From positions 11,436 through 26,731 of the forward strand of contig DERZ01000026.1 in assembly GCA_002361155.1 (NCBI GenBank): a stretch of DNA of 15,296 nucleotides, in the 5' to 3' direction. The position numbers and the translations under genes were made by a program. Shown here piece after piece: positions 7,653-13,779 of the stretch. This DNA comes from Porphyromonadaceae bacterium UBA3327. Lineage in GTDB: Bacteria; Bacteroidota; Bacteroidia; Bacteroidales; Muribaculaceae. The notes under the pieces were generated by a model. It saw nothing but the letters and a program-made list of their open reading frames with translations. It was not told the origin of the DNA and made no database searches. Within the stretch, counting starts at the first letter, position 1, and each line of letters begins with the position of its first letter.

Positions 7653-8735
7653 TCAGTGGATGTTGTTGCGGTCAAGTGCGTAGCGGTAGCGCAGGGCGTT
7701 CTGTACGTGGTCGGAATAGGATACCGCGAAATTGTGTTGTCCAGAGAAGTCCTCCTTGGCGCACATGTAGAGATAGTCGTTGGGTTCGCTGTCCAGTATC
7801 GCCATGATTGTCTCCTCGTCGGGTGTCCTGATCGGGCCTGGAGGCAGACCGTGGTGCAGATATGTGTTGTAGGGTGACTGTATCCTGAGGTGCTTCGCGG
7901 TGATGCGCCGCAGCGTGAAGTCGTTGACTGCGAATTTCACGGTCGGGTCGGCCTGCAGACGCATGCCGGTTTTAAGTCGGTTGACATAGAGGCGCCCTAT
8001 CGTTCCCTTCTCGCTTTCGCTGTTGGTCTCTTCGTCGACTATCGTGGAAAGTATCGTGACTTCCGCCGGCGTCAGCCCGAGACTGGCCGCTTTGTGGCGG
8101 TTGGTCTCTCCCCACAACAACTTGTAGTTGTCGCCGATTTTCTCCACTGCCTCACGTGCCGTCGACGACCAGTATACCTCGTAGGTGTTATTCATGAAAA
8201 TGGCCATGGCCTGTTCGGGGGTCACTCCGAATGACGCCATGAACTCCGTGTCCGACAGTGCGCTCCATAGCGAGTCGCGAGGGAAGTCGAGTTTGGCGCT
8301 GATCTTGTCGACAAGCAGCGGAAGATTGCGGAATCCGTTGATGGTTAGCCTGACAGGCGTCTCTCCTCCCGAGGTCAGCTTGCGCGTAGCGCTCAGCGCG
8401 TTGGTGCCTTTCTCGATGTGGTACAGGCCATGCCGTGTCTTGAGGTCGGTCTTGCGCATCCTTATCACCTTCATCACCTTCTCGGCATAGCTTTTTCCGA
8501 ACTCTTTGGTAAGCGAGTCGCAGACGTTCTCGGCGGTGGCATCGCGTGGAATCCTCACGTCGCCGCTATTAGGGGCTCCTACCATCACCAGGGGATAGAT
8601 CACCACCATAAACGCGGCTATAAGCAAAGCCAGGGCGAGCATAAGGTATAGCATCCTTCTGCCCGTCCGGCTCGCTTTCTCTTGTCTTGTCCTCGGCCGC
8701 CGTCTCTCCGACGGTTGCCTTGATGTTTGTTCCAT
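7653..8735 (-). CDS. mltG: MltG, endolytic peptidoglycan transglycosylase
   Basis: MltG cuts nascent glycan strands internally and so sets their length; it is anchored in the inner membrane facing the periplasm. The 360-residue product has a basic cytosolic tail of about 28 residues rich in Arg, one membrane helix at about 29-52, a LysM-like region, and the YceG/MltG catalytic domain. The active-site segment is IVDEETN at 232-238. By alignment from memory with the E. coli IVEKET motif, E236 is the catalytic Glu. The more variable preceding acidic residue is Asp (D234). Downstream hallmarks are present: YVNRLKTGMRLQADPTVKFA, SPYNTYLHHGLPPGPI and YLYMCA. The start is the ATG at 8735, 56 bases after hpf, and the next gene follows after eight bases. 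Neighbouring uppS and bamA fit a cell-envelope operon. Identification is secure. Confidence 0.93.
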   Translation of the reverse strand: MEQTSRQPSERRRPRTRQEKASRTGRRMLYLMLALALLIAAFMVVIYPLVMVGAPNSGDVRIPRDATAENVCDSLTKEFGKSYAEKVMKVIRMRKTDLKTRHGLYHIEKGTNALSATRKLTSGGETPVRLTINGFRNLPLLVDKISAKLDFPRDSLWSALSDTEFMASFGVTPEQAMAIFMNNTYEVYWSSTAREAVEKIGDNYKLLWGETNRHKAASLGLTPAEVTILSTIVDEETNSESEKGTIGRLYVNRLKTGMRLQADPTVKFAVNDFTLRRITAKHLRIQSPYNTYLHHGLPPGPIRTPDEETIMAILDSEPNDYLYMCAKEDFSGQHNFAVSYSDHVQNALRYRYALDRNNIH

Positions 8736-8791
8736 TCAGGGATTTTGGAGTATGTCGGTTGATTCAGTGAAAAGATCCGAACCAGACATCC

Positions 8792-9085
8792 TTACTTCTT
8801 GTCTTTGTATTTCTCGAGCTGGGTCTCGAGGGCGGCGATGCAGAGGTCTACAGCCTCCTCGAATGTGTCGGCGGTCTTTGATGCGAAGAGATCCGGCGAC
8901 TGGGGGACGGTAAGCATCACGGAGGCTTCTTTGTTCATGGAGGTTTCCGGTTTGACAACCTTCAATGACACTTCCGCGCCGGTGATTGCCTCGAATCTTC
9001 TGCTCAGCTTGTCGATTTTCTTGTTGATGAATCCCGTGAGCTTCTCGGTGATGTCAAAGTGAATAGCATTGATTTTAGCTTCCAT
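8792..9085 (-). CDS. hpf: Ribosome hibernation-promoting factor, short HPF/YfiA family
   Basis: A 97-residue cytosolic protein of the short HPF/RaiA type, which binds the 30S decoding region and stores or protects idle ribosomes. The beta-alpha-beta-beta-beta-alpha pattern is clear: KINAIHFDITEKLTGFINKK, then a basic helix KIDKLSRRFEAI, strands GAEVSLKVVKP and SVMLTVP, and a final helix TFEEAVDLCIAALETQLEKY ending in KDKK. It lacks the C-terminal dimerisation domain of long HPF, so if it forms 100S dimers it would need a partner. The ATG at 9085 has an A-rich leader and a strong -7 box at 9145-9152. It follows xerC by 183 bases and precedes mltG by 56, so it may head the envelope transcript. 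HPF versus RaiA/YfiA cannot be settled by eye. Confidence 0.9.
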   Translation of the reverse strand: MEAKINAIHFDITEKLTGFINKKIDKLSRRFEAITGAEVSLKVVKPETSMNKEASVMLTVPQSPDLFASKTADTFEEAVDLCIAALETQLEKYKDKK

Positions 9086-9268
9086 AACTGTAGTTTTTTA
9101 GTGGCGAGGGGTCCGGTCATTCCGATTCCCTCTCATGTCGTTTACAAAGATAAACAATAATTCTGAAAATTTGCTCAGAATCTGTTTAAATTTATTTCGA
9201 AATCCAAATTTTTTTTGAAAATATCGACAGACTTTCTTAAAAAAATCAAGTGGCATAGGCTTACGATT
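9086..9268 (-). promoter_or_regulatory. AT-rich xerC-hpf spacer with the hpf promoter and an inverted repeat
   Basis: On the minus strand a TATCTTTG -7 box lies at 9152-9145, about 60 bases before the hpf start. The expected -33 position near 9172-9176 has no good TTTG. Instead it falls inside a seven-base inverted repeat: ATTCTGA at 9160-9166 and TCAGAAT at 9175-9181, eight bases apart. That placement would suit an operator, but no regulator is known to me. A run of T lies soon after the xerC stop with only a weak stem before it, so termination there is uncertain. Confidence 0.55.
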
Positions 9269-10165
9269 CTATTTTTTCTCATGTTTGCCTTTTGCCCGCG
9301 GATGTGAGTTGCGGTAATTGCCGAGAAGTTCTTTGAAACTGAGGTGCGTGTAGATTTGCGTTGTGGCTATCGATGCGTGTCCCAGCATCTCGCGGACCGC
9401 ATCGAGGTCGGCCCCTCCGTTCAGCATTGCGGTGGCGAATGAGTGGCGGAGCGTGTGCGGGCTGTGACGCGTGGCGGACGCTCCTGCCAGGGCGTCATGG
9501 ACAAGGTTGTACAGGGCTGTTTTGGATATGGGACCGTCGCGGCCCGTTATCAGTGGCCGCGGAGCGGGGAGTTCCGGCAGGCGGCTGTCGCGGATTTTCC
9601 GCCAGACCTCAATCTCGTCGGCAAGCTGCGGGGGAAGCGGAAGCACACGCTGTTTGGAGCGCTTCCCTGTCACTTTGATCTCAAGCGACGATATGCTCAC
9701 ATCGGCATCGGTCAGTGCGATGAGTTCCGCCTGGCGCAGTCCCAACGTGTAGAGGAGATTGAGCACAAGGTGTCGCCTGGCATAGCTGTAGCTTTCGGTC
9801 GGTGTTCCCCTGTTGTCGAGAAGATATTCCATTTCGTCGGATTTAACGAAGTCGGGGAGAGGTCTCGGCACTTTGGCGAGCGTCACCTCTGCCGCCGGGT
9901 TGTCGGTGCGAATTCCTCTCTTCATGGCCCAGCGCAGAAATGCCCGCAGACTCTGCGTCTTGCGCCGCAGACTCACCGGCGCGTTGCCTGCATCCGCGAG
10001 CGAGGCAATCCATGCGCGGATCATCTTCGTGTCGGGCACCGATGGATCCAGATCGTCGGTGCCGATAAAGGCGGCGAACTCGTGCAGGTCGCGCCCGTAG
10101 GCTTCCGCCGTGAGGCGGCTTCTGTTCAGTTCCAGGCGCATATATCGCAGGAATTCTTCAATCAT
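9269..10165 (-). CDS. xerC: XerC-type site-specific tyrosine recombinase
   Basis: Tyrosine recombinases of the XerC/XerD type resolve chromosome dimers at dif during division. The 298-residue product has the usual size and two domains. An N-terminal SAM-like core-binding domain covers about 1-85 (MIEEFLRYMRLELNRS at the start). The catalytic domain covers about 105-290 with all active residues: R144 in LGLRQAEL, K168 in TGKRSK, H237 and R240 in SPHTLRHSF, H263 in LGHAS and nucleophile Y272 in TQIYTHLS. I start it at the ATG at 10165. The frame stays open to 10252, but that extension runs through a terminator-like hairpin and adds no recognisable domain. No integration signs (tRNA end, att repeats, phage genes) surround it, and it lies between rpsU and hpf, so a housekeeping Xer is likelier than a mobile integrase. 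XerC versus XerD is not certain. Confidence 0.88.
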   Translation of the reverse strand: MIEEFLRYMRLELNRSRLTAEAYGRDLHEFAAFIGTDDLDPSVPDTKMIRAWIASLADAGNAPVSLRRKTQSLRAFLRWAMKRGIRTDNPAAEVTLAKVPRPLPDFVKSDEMEYLLDNRGTPTESYSYARRHLVLNLLYTLGLRQAELIALTDADVSISSLEIKVTGKRSKQRVLPLPPQLADEIEVWRKIRDSRLPELPAPRPLITGRDGPISKTALYNLVHDALAGASATRHSPHTLRHSFATAMLNGGADLDAVREMLGHASIATTQIYTHLSFKELLGNYRNSHPRAKGKHEKK

Positions 10166-10225
10166 CGGTCTGCTGCGGTAAAGGATATCTATTGTGCTGT
10201 TATATAAGGTCGCGTAGGGGTATGT

Positions 10226-10257
10226 AAAAGCCGATATGGGCGTTAAGTCCATATCGA
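10226..10257 (-). terminator. Hairpin terminator after rpsU
   Basis: CGATATGG at 10232-10239 and CCATATCG at 10249-10256 form a perfect eight-base stem with a nine-base loop. On the minus strand it is followed by C and a short TTTT run (10229-10226), about 30 bases past the rpsU stop. The short U-run suggests partial termination, leaving some read-through into xerC, which has no clear promoter of its own. Confidence 0.6.
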
Positions 10258-10287
10258 CATATTATGCTTTGAAGTGAAAGAGTGGGC

Positions 10288-10479
10288 TTACTGCTCTGCC
10301 TGGCGAAGCTTCTGAACGTAAACGGCCTTTACCATCTTCTTGCGGTTGGCTACAGAGGGCTTTTCGAAGGCCTGACGGCTGCGGAGCTCTTTGATGATGC
10401 CGGTTCTTTCGAATTTACGTTTGAATTTCTTAAGAGCTTTCTCGATGTTCTCGCCCTCTTTTACTTGTACGATAATCAT
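10288..10479 (-). CDS. rpsU: 30S ribosomal protein S21
   Basis: S21 is a small basic protein of the 30S subunit platform near the anti-Shine-Dalgarno end of 16S rRNA. The 63-residue product MIIVQVKEGENIEKALKKFK matches the family start; the Arg/Lys-rich middle (RKFERTGIIKELRSRQAFEKP) and tail (SVANRKKMVKAVYVQKLRQ) also fit. The start ATG at 10479 follows an AT-rich leader of about 90 bases lacking a Shine-Dalgarno site. It has a consensus promoter at 10578-10608 and a hairpin terminator at 10226-10257, so it is largely a single-gene unit. S21 is thought to take part in hiding the anti-Shine-Dalgarno sequence in Bacteroidota ribosomes, which fits the absence of such sites in this window. Confidence 0.96.
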   Translation of the reverse strand: MIIVQVKEGENIEKALKKFKRKFERTGIIKELRSRQAFEKPSVANRKKMVKAVYVQKLRQAEQ

Positions 10480-10577
10480 TTCTTGATTTTATTATTTTAT
10501 TGGTTATTAATCATTTATATTTTGCCCAAGTGCGCCAAGGCATCAAGAAAGCGCCCTCGCATTCACTTTGCGGCTTG

Positions 10578-10608
10578 CAAAGTTAGAAATTTTTCGTCAA
10601 CTGACAAA
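10578..10608 (-). promoter_or_regulatory. rpsU promoter, Bacteroidota consensus
   Basis: On the minus strand TTTG (10608-10605), 19 bases, then TAACTTTG (10585-10578) is an exact match to the -33/-7 consensus. It lies just after the carbonic-anhydrase-like gene and about 100 bases before rpsU. Transcription should begin near 10571. Confidence 0.8.
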
Positions 10609-10632
10609 ATTTTACCGCAAATAATCTGCAAA

Positions 10633-11217
10633 TTAGCGTGTAAAATCTACGCCGGTTTCCGCCTCTGTTTCGCGGGCGTTTTCTGCAAGCTCGGTGGCTG
10701 CGTCTTCGGTGAACCAGCGGGAATACATCAGATAGTTGTGGGCAATCTTGATGTTCATCTCTTTGGCTTTTTCCGGTTCCACCATTTTTATGAATTTTGC
10801 GGGGGCTCCCGCCCACATCTCGTGGGCCCCTATCTTGGTGCGGCTGAGCACCACCGATCCGGCTGCTATAAGGGCTCCCTCTCCGACCTCTGCGTCATCC
10901 ATCACGATGGATCCCATGCCGATAAGGGCATAGTCATGAATCTTGGCGCCGTGGATCACCACGTTGTGCCCGATCGATACGTCGTCGCCGATCTCTATGG
11001 TCGATTTCTGATACAGCGTGTGGAGCACCGAGCCGTCCTGGATGTTGACACGGTTGCCGATAGTGATGGTGTTCACGTCGCCGCGCAGCACGGTGCCGAA
11101 CCAGATGCTGCACTGGTCGCCCATTGTCACGTCGCCGATTATCGCGGCATTGTCGGCGATGAAGCATTCTTTGCCGATTTTTGGGACGAATCCTCTTACA
11201 GGTTTTATTATAGGCAT
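10633..11217 (-). CDS. Gamma-carbonic-anhydrase-like hexapeptide-repeat protein
   Basis: A 194-residue left-handed beta-helix protein of the gamma carbonic anhydrase/YrdA group. Hexapeptide repeats run from about 16 to 145 (IADNAAIIGDVTMGDQCSIW, IEIGDDVSIGHNVVIHG, GALIAAGSVVLSRTKIG), followed by an alpha-helical C-terminal tail (about 150-190) that packs on the trimer. The three zinc ligands of the family are present: H66 in SVLHT, then H84 and H89 in GHNVVIHGA. R45, D47 and Q60 match the conserved Arg, Asp and Gln of the archaeal enzyme Cam as I recall it. Many YrdA-like members lack measured carbonic anhydrase activity, so CO2 hydration is plausible but unproven; acyl or carnitine-related roles have also been proposed in the family. 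The gene stands alone between a hairpin after the peptidase gene and the rpsU promoter. The start is the ATG at 11217. Confidence 0.88.
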   Translation of the reverse strand: MPIIKPVRGFVPKIGKECFIADNAAIIGDVTMGDQCSIWFGTVLRGDVNTITIGNRVNIQDGSVLHTLYQKSTIEIGDDVSIGHNVVIHGAKIHDYALIGMGSIVMDDAEVGEGALIAAGSVVLSRTKIGAHEMWAGAPAKFIKMVEPEKAKEMNIKIAHNYLMYSRWFTEDAATELAENARETEAETGVDFTR

Positions 11218-11279
11218 GGATATTGGATTTTAGATCACGGTTATTGCTTTGCGTAAATATAATATTTAATGAATGGTAT

Positions 11280-11315
11280 CGGTCCGTCCCGTGGAGTATG
11301 TCGCGGGACGGACCG
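11280..11315 (-). terminator. Perfect 12-bp hairpin after the M24 peptidase gene
   Basis: CGGTCCGTCCCG at 11280-11291 pairs exactly with CGGGACGGACCG at 11304-11315 around a 12-base loop, 14 bases past the peptidase stop. On the minus strand no T-run follows directly, only an AT-rich stretch; on the plus strand TTGTTG follows. It is probably a transcription end or 3' mRNA stabiliser. The AT-rich bases next to it (TATATTTA at 11261-11254) may form a weak -7 box for the hexapeptide gene, without a good -33. Confidence 0.55.
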
Positions 11316-11329
11316 TTGTTGTCGTTATG

Positions 11330-13120
11330 TCAGAGTGGCTGTGTCTTCTGCTCAAGCCATGCGGCTTCTTCCGCGGTGAGAAGCGGGGTGAGGCGCTCCC
11401 GTACAAGACGGTGATAGTCGTCGACCCACTTGATTTCGCTTTCGCTCATGATCTCTTTCTCGAACAGTGAGCGGTCGAAGGGAAAGAGCGTCATGGGGTG
11501 GAACCGGTAGAACTCTCCGAATTCCGTTGTCATCGCCGGCTCGGTCACTATCAGGTTCTCACAGCGTATTCCATATCGACCCTCCAGATAGAGTCCGGGC
11601 TCGTTGCTGGTGATCATTCCCGGCTCCAGCGGTGTGGGGTTGATGTTGAGGCGGATGTTCTGGGGTCCTTCGTGGCAGTTGATGAAGAAACCTACGCCGT
11701 GTCCGGTGCCGTGGTAATAGGCTTTCCCCTCTTTCCAGAGGAACTGGCGCGCCAGCGCGTCGAGCTGATGGCCTGTGGTGCCCTGCGGGAAGATGGCGTT
11801 GGAAAGGGCGATGTGTCCCTTCATCACCAGGGTGAAGTCATGGCGCTGCCCGGCGGTGGGCTGGCCGAGTGCAATGGTGCGGGTGATGTCGGTGGTGCCG
11901 TAGATGTACTGGCCTCCGGAGTCCACAAGCAGCAGTCCGTCGCCTACGATGGCCGCGCTCGATTCTTCGGTGGGCTCGTAGTGGACGATGGCTCCGTTGG
12001 CGTTCCAGCCTACGATTGTCGAGAAACTCTCGTCGACACAGCTCGGATCGGCAAGACGGAGCTTGCGCAGACGGCGGCTCAGCTCCAGCTCTGTCAGCTT
12101 GCCTTCCGGATACTCCCGCTCTACCATCATGAAGAACCGGGTGAGGGCCACTCCGTCTTTCTCCATTGCCGTGGCGAGGTTGGAAATCATCGCCCCGGTC
12201 TTTATGGCTTTCAGCTTGGCTACGCCGGAGCCTCCGAATACTGGTGTGCAGCCCACATGGTCATAGATGCCGCGTGCCGTCTTGTCCGGATCGAGAAGGA
12301 GGCGGGTCTCTTTCGGAAGCGTCGCCACAAATCCTTTTACATCGTCGTATCCCATGATCTGGAATCCGTACTTGTCGAGGTGGGCGCGGACTTCATCGGT
12401 TATTTTCTCCGCGTCTACGAAGAGCACCCGTCTTTTTTCATCGAGATAGAGGAAAGATACGTACATCGGCGAGAATGCGATGTCGTTGGCGGTGCGCAGA
12501 TTGGTGATCCATGCTATGTCGTCGAGCGCAGAGATGAGTATGGCGTTGGCAAGCTCTTTCTTGACCTCGGCGTTCACTGCCTCGATTTTTTGCCCTACGG
12601 TGAGTCCCACTATCTTCTCGTCGTGAACGAAAAGAGGGTTGATGGGGCGCCCCGGGCGGTCGTGATATATGAAATCGAACATCGGGAAGTCTGTGTCGAG
12701 CTTCACCCCGTTGTCGCTCAGTTCCTGCTCCAGACGCTGGCACCATGCCACAGAAAAGGTCATGCCGTCGATGCCGACGGTCTGGCCTGCCGGTGTGTGT
12801 TGTGTCAGCCAGTCTATCAGGTCGACAGCGTCGGGGCCGTCCTCCTTCATCATCTCGAAGCCGGTTCCCTTGAGCTGGTCGGTGGCCTGGATGAAGTAGC
12901 GGGAGTCTGTCCAGCAATATGCCTCGCCGGGAAGCACGACGGCTGTGCCGTTGGTGCCGTTGGCCGATTCAAACCCGGTGATCCATTCGCGCCCTCGCCA
13001 GTGCATGGGGGGCAATTCGCTCTGATGGGGGTCGGTGCCTGAAATGACGCACGCGGCAATCCCTTTCTCCGCCATCACTTTGCGTAGACGGCCGAGATAT
13101 TCGAAATTTTTCTTTTCCAT
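11330..13120 (-). CDS. M24B aminopeptidase P-like metallopeptidase
   Basis: A 596-residue cytosolic Xaa-Pro aminopeptidase of the long three-domain type; these enzymes remove an N-terminal residue before proline. Two creatinase-like domains (about 5-145 and 160-310) precede the pita-bread catalytic domain (about 315-530) and a C-terminal M24 extension (about 535-596). All five metal ligands are visible: D400 in LLVDSGGQY, D411 in TTDITRT, H474 in GTGHGVG, E507 in SNEPGLYLEG and E521 in IRCENL. H380 in NGAIVHYEP and H483 in NCHEGP match the family's substrate and proton-shuttle histidines. I chose the ATG at 13120 (MEKKNFEYLGRLRKVM). The frame stays open to 13180, but those 20 codons contain the promoter. 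It is monocistronic: own promoter upstream, strong hairpin downstream. No signal peptide is present. Confidence 0.93.
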   Translation of the reverse strand: MEKKNFEYLGRLRKVMAEKGIAACVISGTDPHQSELPPMHWRGREWITGFESANGTNGTAVVLPGEAYCWTDSRYFIQATDQLKGTGFEMMKEDGPDAVDLIDWLTQHTPAGQTVGIDGMTFSVAWCQRLEQELSDNGVKLDTDFPMFDFIYHDRPGRPINPLFVHDEKIVGLTVGQKIEAVNAEVKKELANAILISALDDIAWITNLRTANDIAFSPMYVSFLYLDEKRRVLFVDAEKITDEVRAHLDKYGFQIMGYDDVKGFVATLPKETRLLLDPDKTARGIYDHVGCTPVFGGSGVAKLKAIKTGAMISNLATAMEKDGVALTRFFMMVEREYPEGKLTELELSRRLRKLRLADPSCVDESFSTIVGWNANGAIVHYEPTEESSAAIVGDGLLLVDSGGQYIYGTTDITRTIALGQPTAGQRHDFTLVMKGHIALSNAIFPQGTTGHQLDALARQFLWKEGKAYYHGTGHGVGFFINCHEGPQNIRLNINPTPLEPGMITSNEPGLYLEGRYGIRCENLIVTEPAMTTEFGEFYRFHPMTLFPFDRSLFEKEIMSESEIKWVDDYHRLVRERLTPLLTAEEAAWLEQKTQPL

Positions 13121-13149
13121 AAAGGATCTGTTTGTCTTTGTTTGTGCCG

Positions 13150-13181
13150 TAAAATTATGGAAAATTGTCGAAACTACCAAA
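13150..13181 (-). promoter_or_regulatory. Promoter of the M24 peptidase gene
   Basis: On the minus strand TTTG (13181-13178), 20 bases, then TAATTTTA (13157-13150) fits the Bacteroidota consensus with one change (final G to A). It ends 30 bases before the chosen ATG at 13120, which supports that start over the longer frame. Confidence 0.65.
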
Positions 13182-13382
13182 TTTCAACCTGGTGACAGGA
13201 ACATGTATTAAAACATGACATGAAATAAGGTGCACTGGCATTGATAGTCACGCTGAAGGAGTGTTTTTGCCAAAGGTTGCGCTTATGTTGTAAGGTGTGC
13301 AAAATATTGCTTTTTGCAGTTGTTCTGATTGGAGTATTATTGGACTGATGGGAATCTCATGTATTAAACGCAAAGTCAGTAA
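13182..13382. other. Non-coding divergent spacer, no gene seen
   Basis: This is the left part of a 659-base gene-free stretch between the two divergent coding regions. I see no open frame with family features, no tRNA and no terminator. An 11-base direct repeat (CATGTATTAAA at 13202 and 13358) and a small CATGT/ACATG inverted repeat at about 13202-13217 are weak signals only. The rest of the stretch holds the small RNA gene and the GlmU-like promoter, listed separately. Confidence 0.5.
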
Positions 13383-13414
13383 TTTTTTTGTTATAGATAT
13401 AAATGTTACCTTTG
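13383..13414 (+). promoter_or_regulatory. Promoter of the small RNA gene
   Basis: A TACCTTTG -7 box (13407-13414) matches TAnnTTTG exactly. Upstream is a run of seven T and a G (13383-13390): the TTTT at 13383-13386 is at the normal 20-base spacing, while the exact TTTG at 13387-13390 is only 16 bases away. Transcription should begin near 13421. Confidence 0.65.
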
Positions 13415-13420
13415 CCTCGC

Positions 13421-13595
13421 AATTAAGTATTGGCCGGCGCAGTCCGGCATAGATGGCAAGTCAAAAAATCTTTTAGTAATAGTGATATAAAATTGTAAGT
13501 TAGTGGTTGAGTAGGATAAGCGTCGGCTTGTGAAAGTAGACGGGTCTAAAAAATCACAGGCGGCAGGTAATTGTGAAATTGCGTGCCGTTTTTTT
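13421..13595 (+). ncRNA. Independent structured small RNA, about 175 nt; candidate Bacteroidales-1/6S-like RNA
   Basis: A stand-alone transcription unit without an open frame: a Bacteroidota promoter just upstream and a strong intrinsic terminator at its end. Helices I can draw are GCCGG/CCGGC (13433-13437 with 13444-13448), CTTGTGA/TCACAGG (13527-13533 with 13554-13560, one G-U pair) enclosing TAGA/TCTA (13537-13540 with 13545-13548), and the terminator stem. A small AAGC-GTCG-GCTT hairpin (13518-13529) competes with the second helix. Positions about 13455-13510 are A/U-rich and look unpaired. Length, a promoter at one end and a terminator at the other fit the published description of the Bacteroidales-1 RNA motif, which I recall being linked with 6S RNA. 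I cannot confirm the match without a covariance model. It does not fit SRP RNA, tmRNA or RNase P RNA by size and motifs. Confidence 0.68.
13561..13595 (+). terminator. Intrinsic terminator of the small RNA
   Basis: CGGCA and TGCCG close a stem, a G-G mismatch follows, then GGTAATT pairs with AATTGC plus G-U, capped by a GTGA tetraloop of the GNRA type at 13573-13576. Seven T follow at 13589-13595. This is the most canonical terminator in the window. Confidence 0.88.
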
Positions 13596-13690
13596 ATATA
13601 GGTTTTGTTTTAATACAGCATGTGTGTCGATATTTGCAATGTGATGACAAGTCTGTAATCCTGCGTTTCATGTCAGGACTCGGGGATGGA

Positions 13691-13722
13691 TTTGGAATAA
13701 TTGTAAAAAAAACTTATTTTTG
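13691..13722 (+). promoter_or_regulatory. Promoter of the GlmU-like gene
   Basis: TTTG (13691-13694), exactly 20 bases, then TATTTTTG (13715-13722) is a perfect consensus promoter. It implies a leader of about 50 bases before the ATG at 13780 and shows that the gene is transcribed independently of the small RNA. Confidence 0.82.
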
Positions 13723-13779
13723 CGCCGGATTGATTGAAGGGGTCTGGGATAAGGTGCAGGGATTGGGTATTTCTTTCTT

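Noticed and set aside
9269..10165. Tyrosine recombinase as evidence of a mobile element or integron
   Set aside because: No att-like repeats, tRNA end, cassette sites or phage genes flank it; size and neighbours suit a housekeeping Xer.
10166..10252. N-terminal extension of xerC
   Set aside because: The extra 29 residues coincide with the rpsU terminator hairpin and match no family start; the ATG at 10165 gives a normal-length enzyme.
10282..11256. 324-codon plus-strand open frame
   Set aside because: It lies across rpsU, its promoter and the hexapeptide gene on the opposite strand, all of which are secure.
11498..13042. 514-codon plus-strand open frame opposite the M24 peptidase
   Set aside because: All metal ligands of the peptidase are read from the minus strand; the antisense translation is Val/His/Leu-rich shadow sequence without a recognisable domain.
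13202..13368. 11-base direct repeat CATGTATTAAA, two copies 156 bases apart
   Set aside because: Short, AT-rich, only two copies, and no regular array; too likely by chance to call a regulatory repeat or CRISPR.
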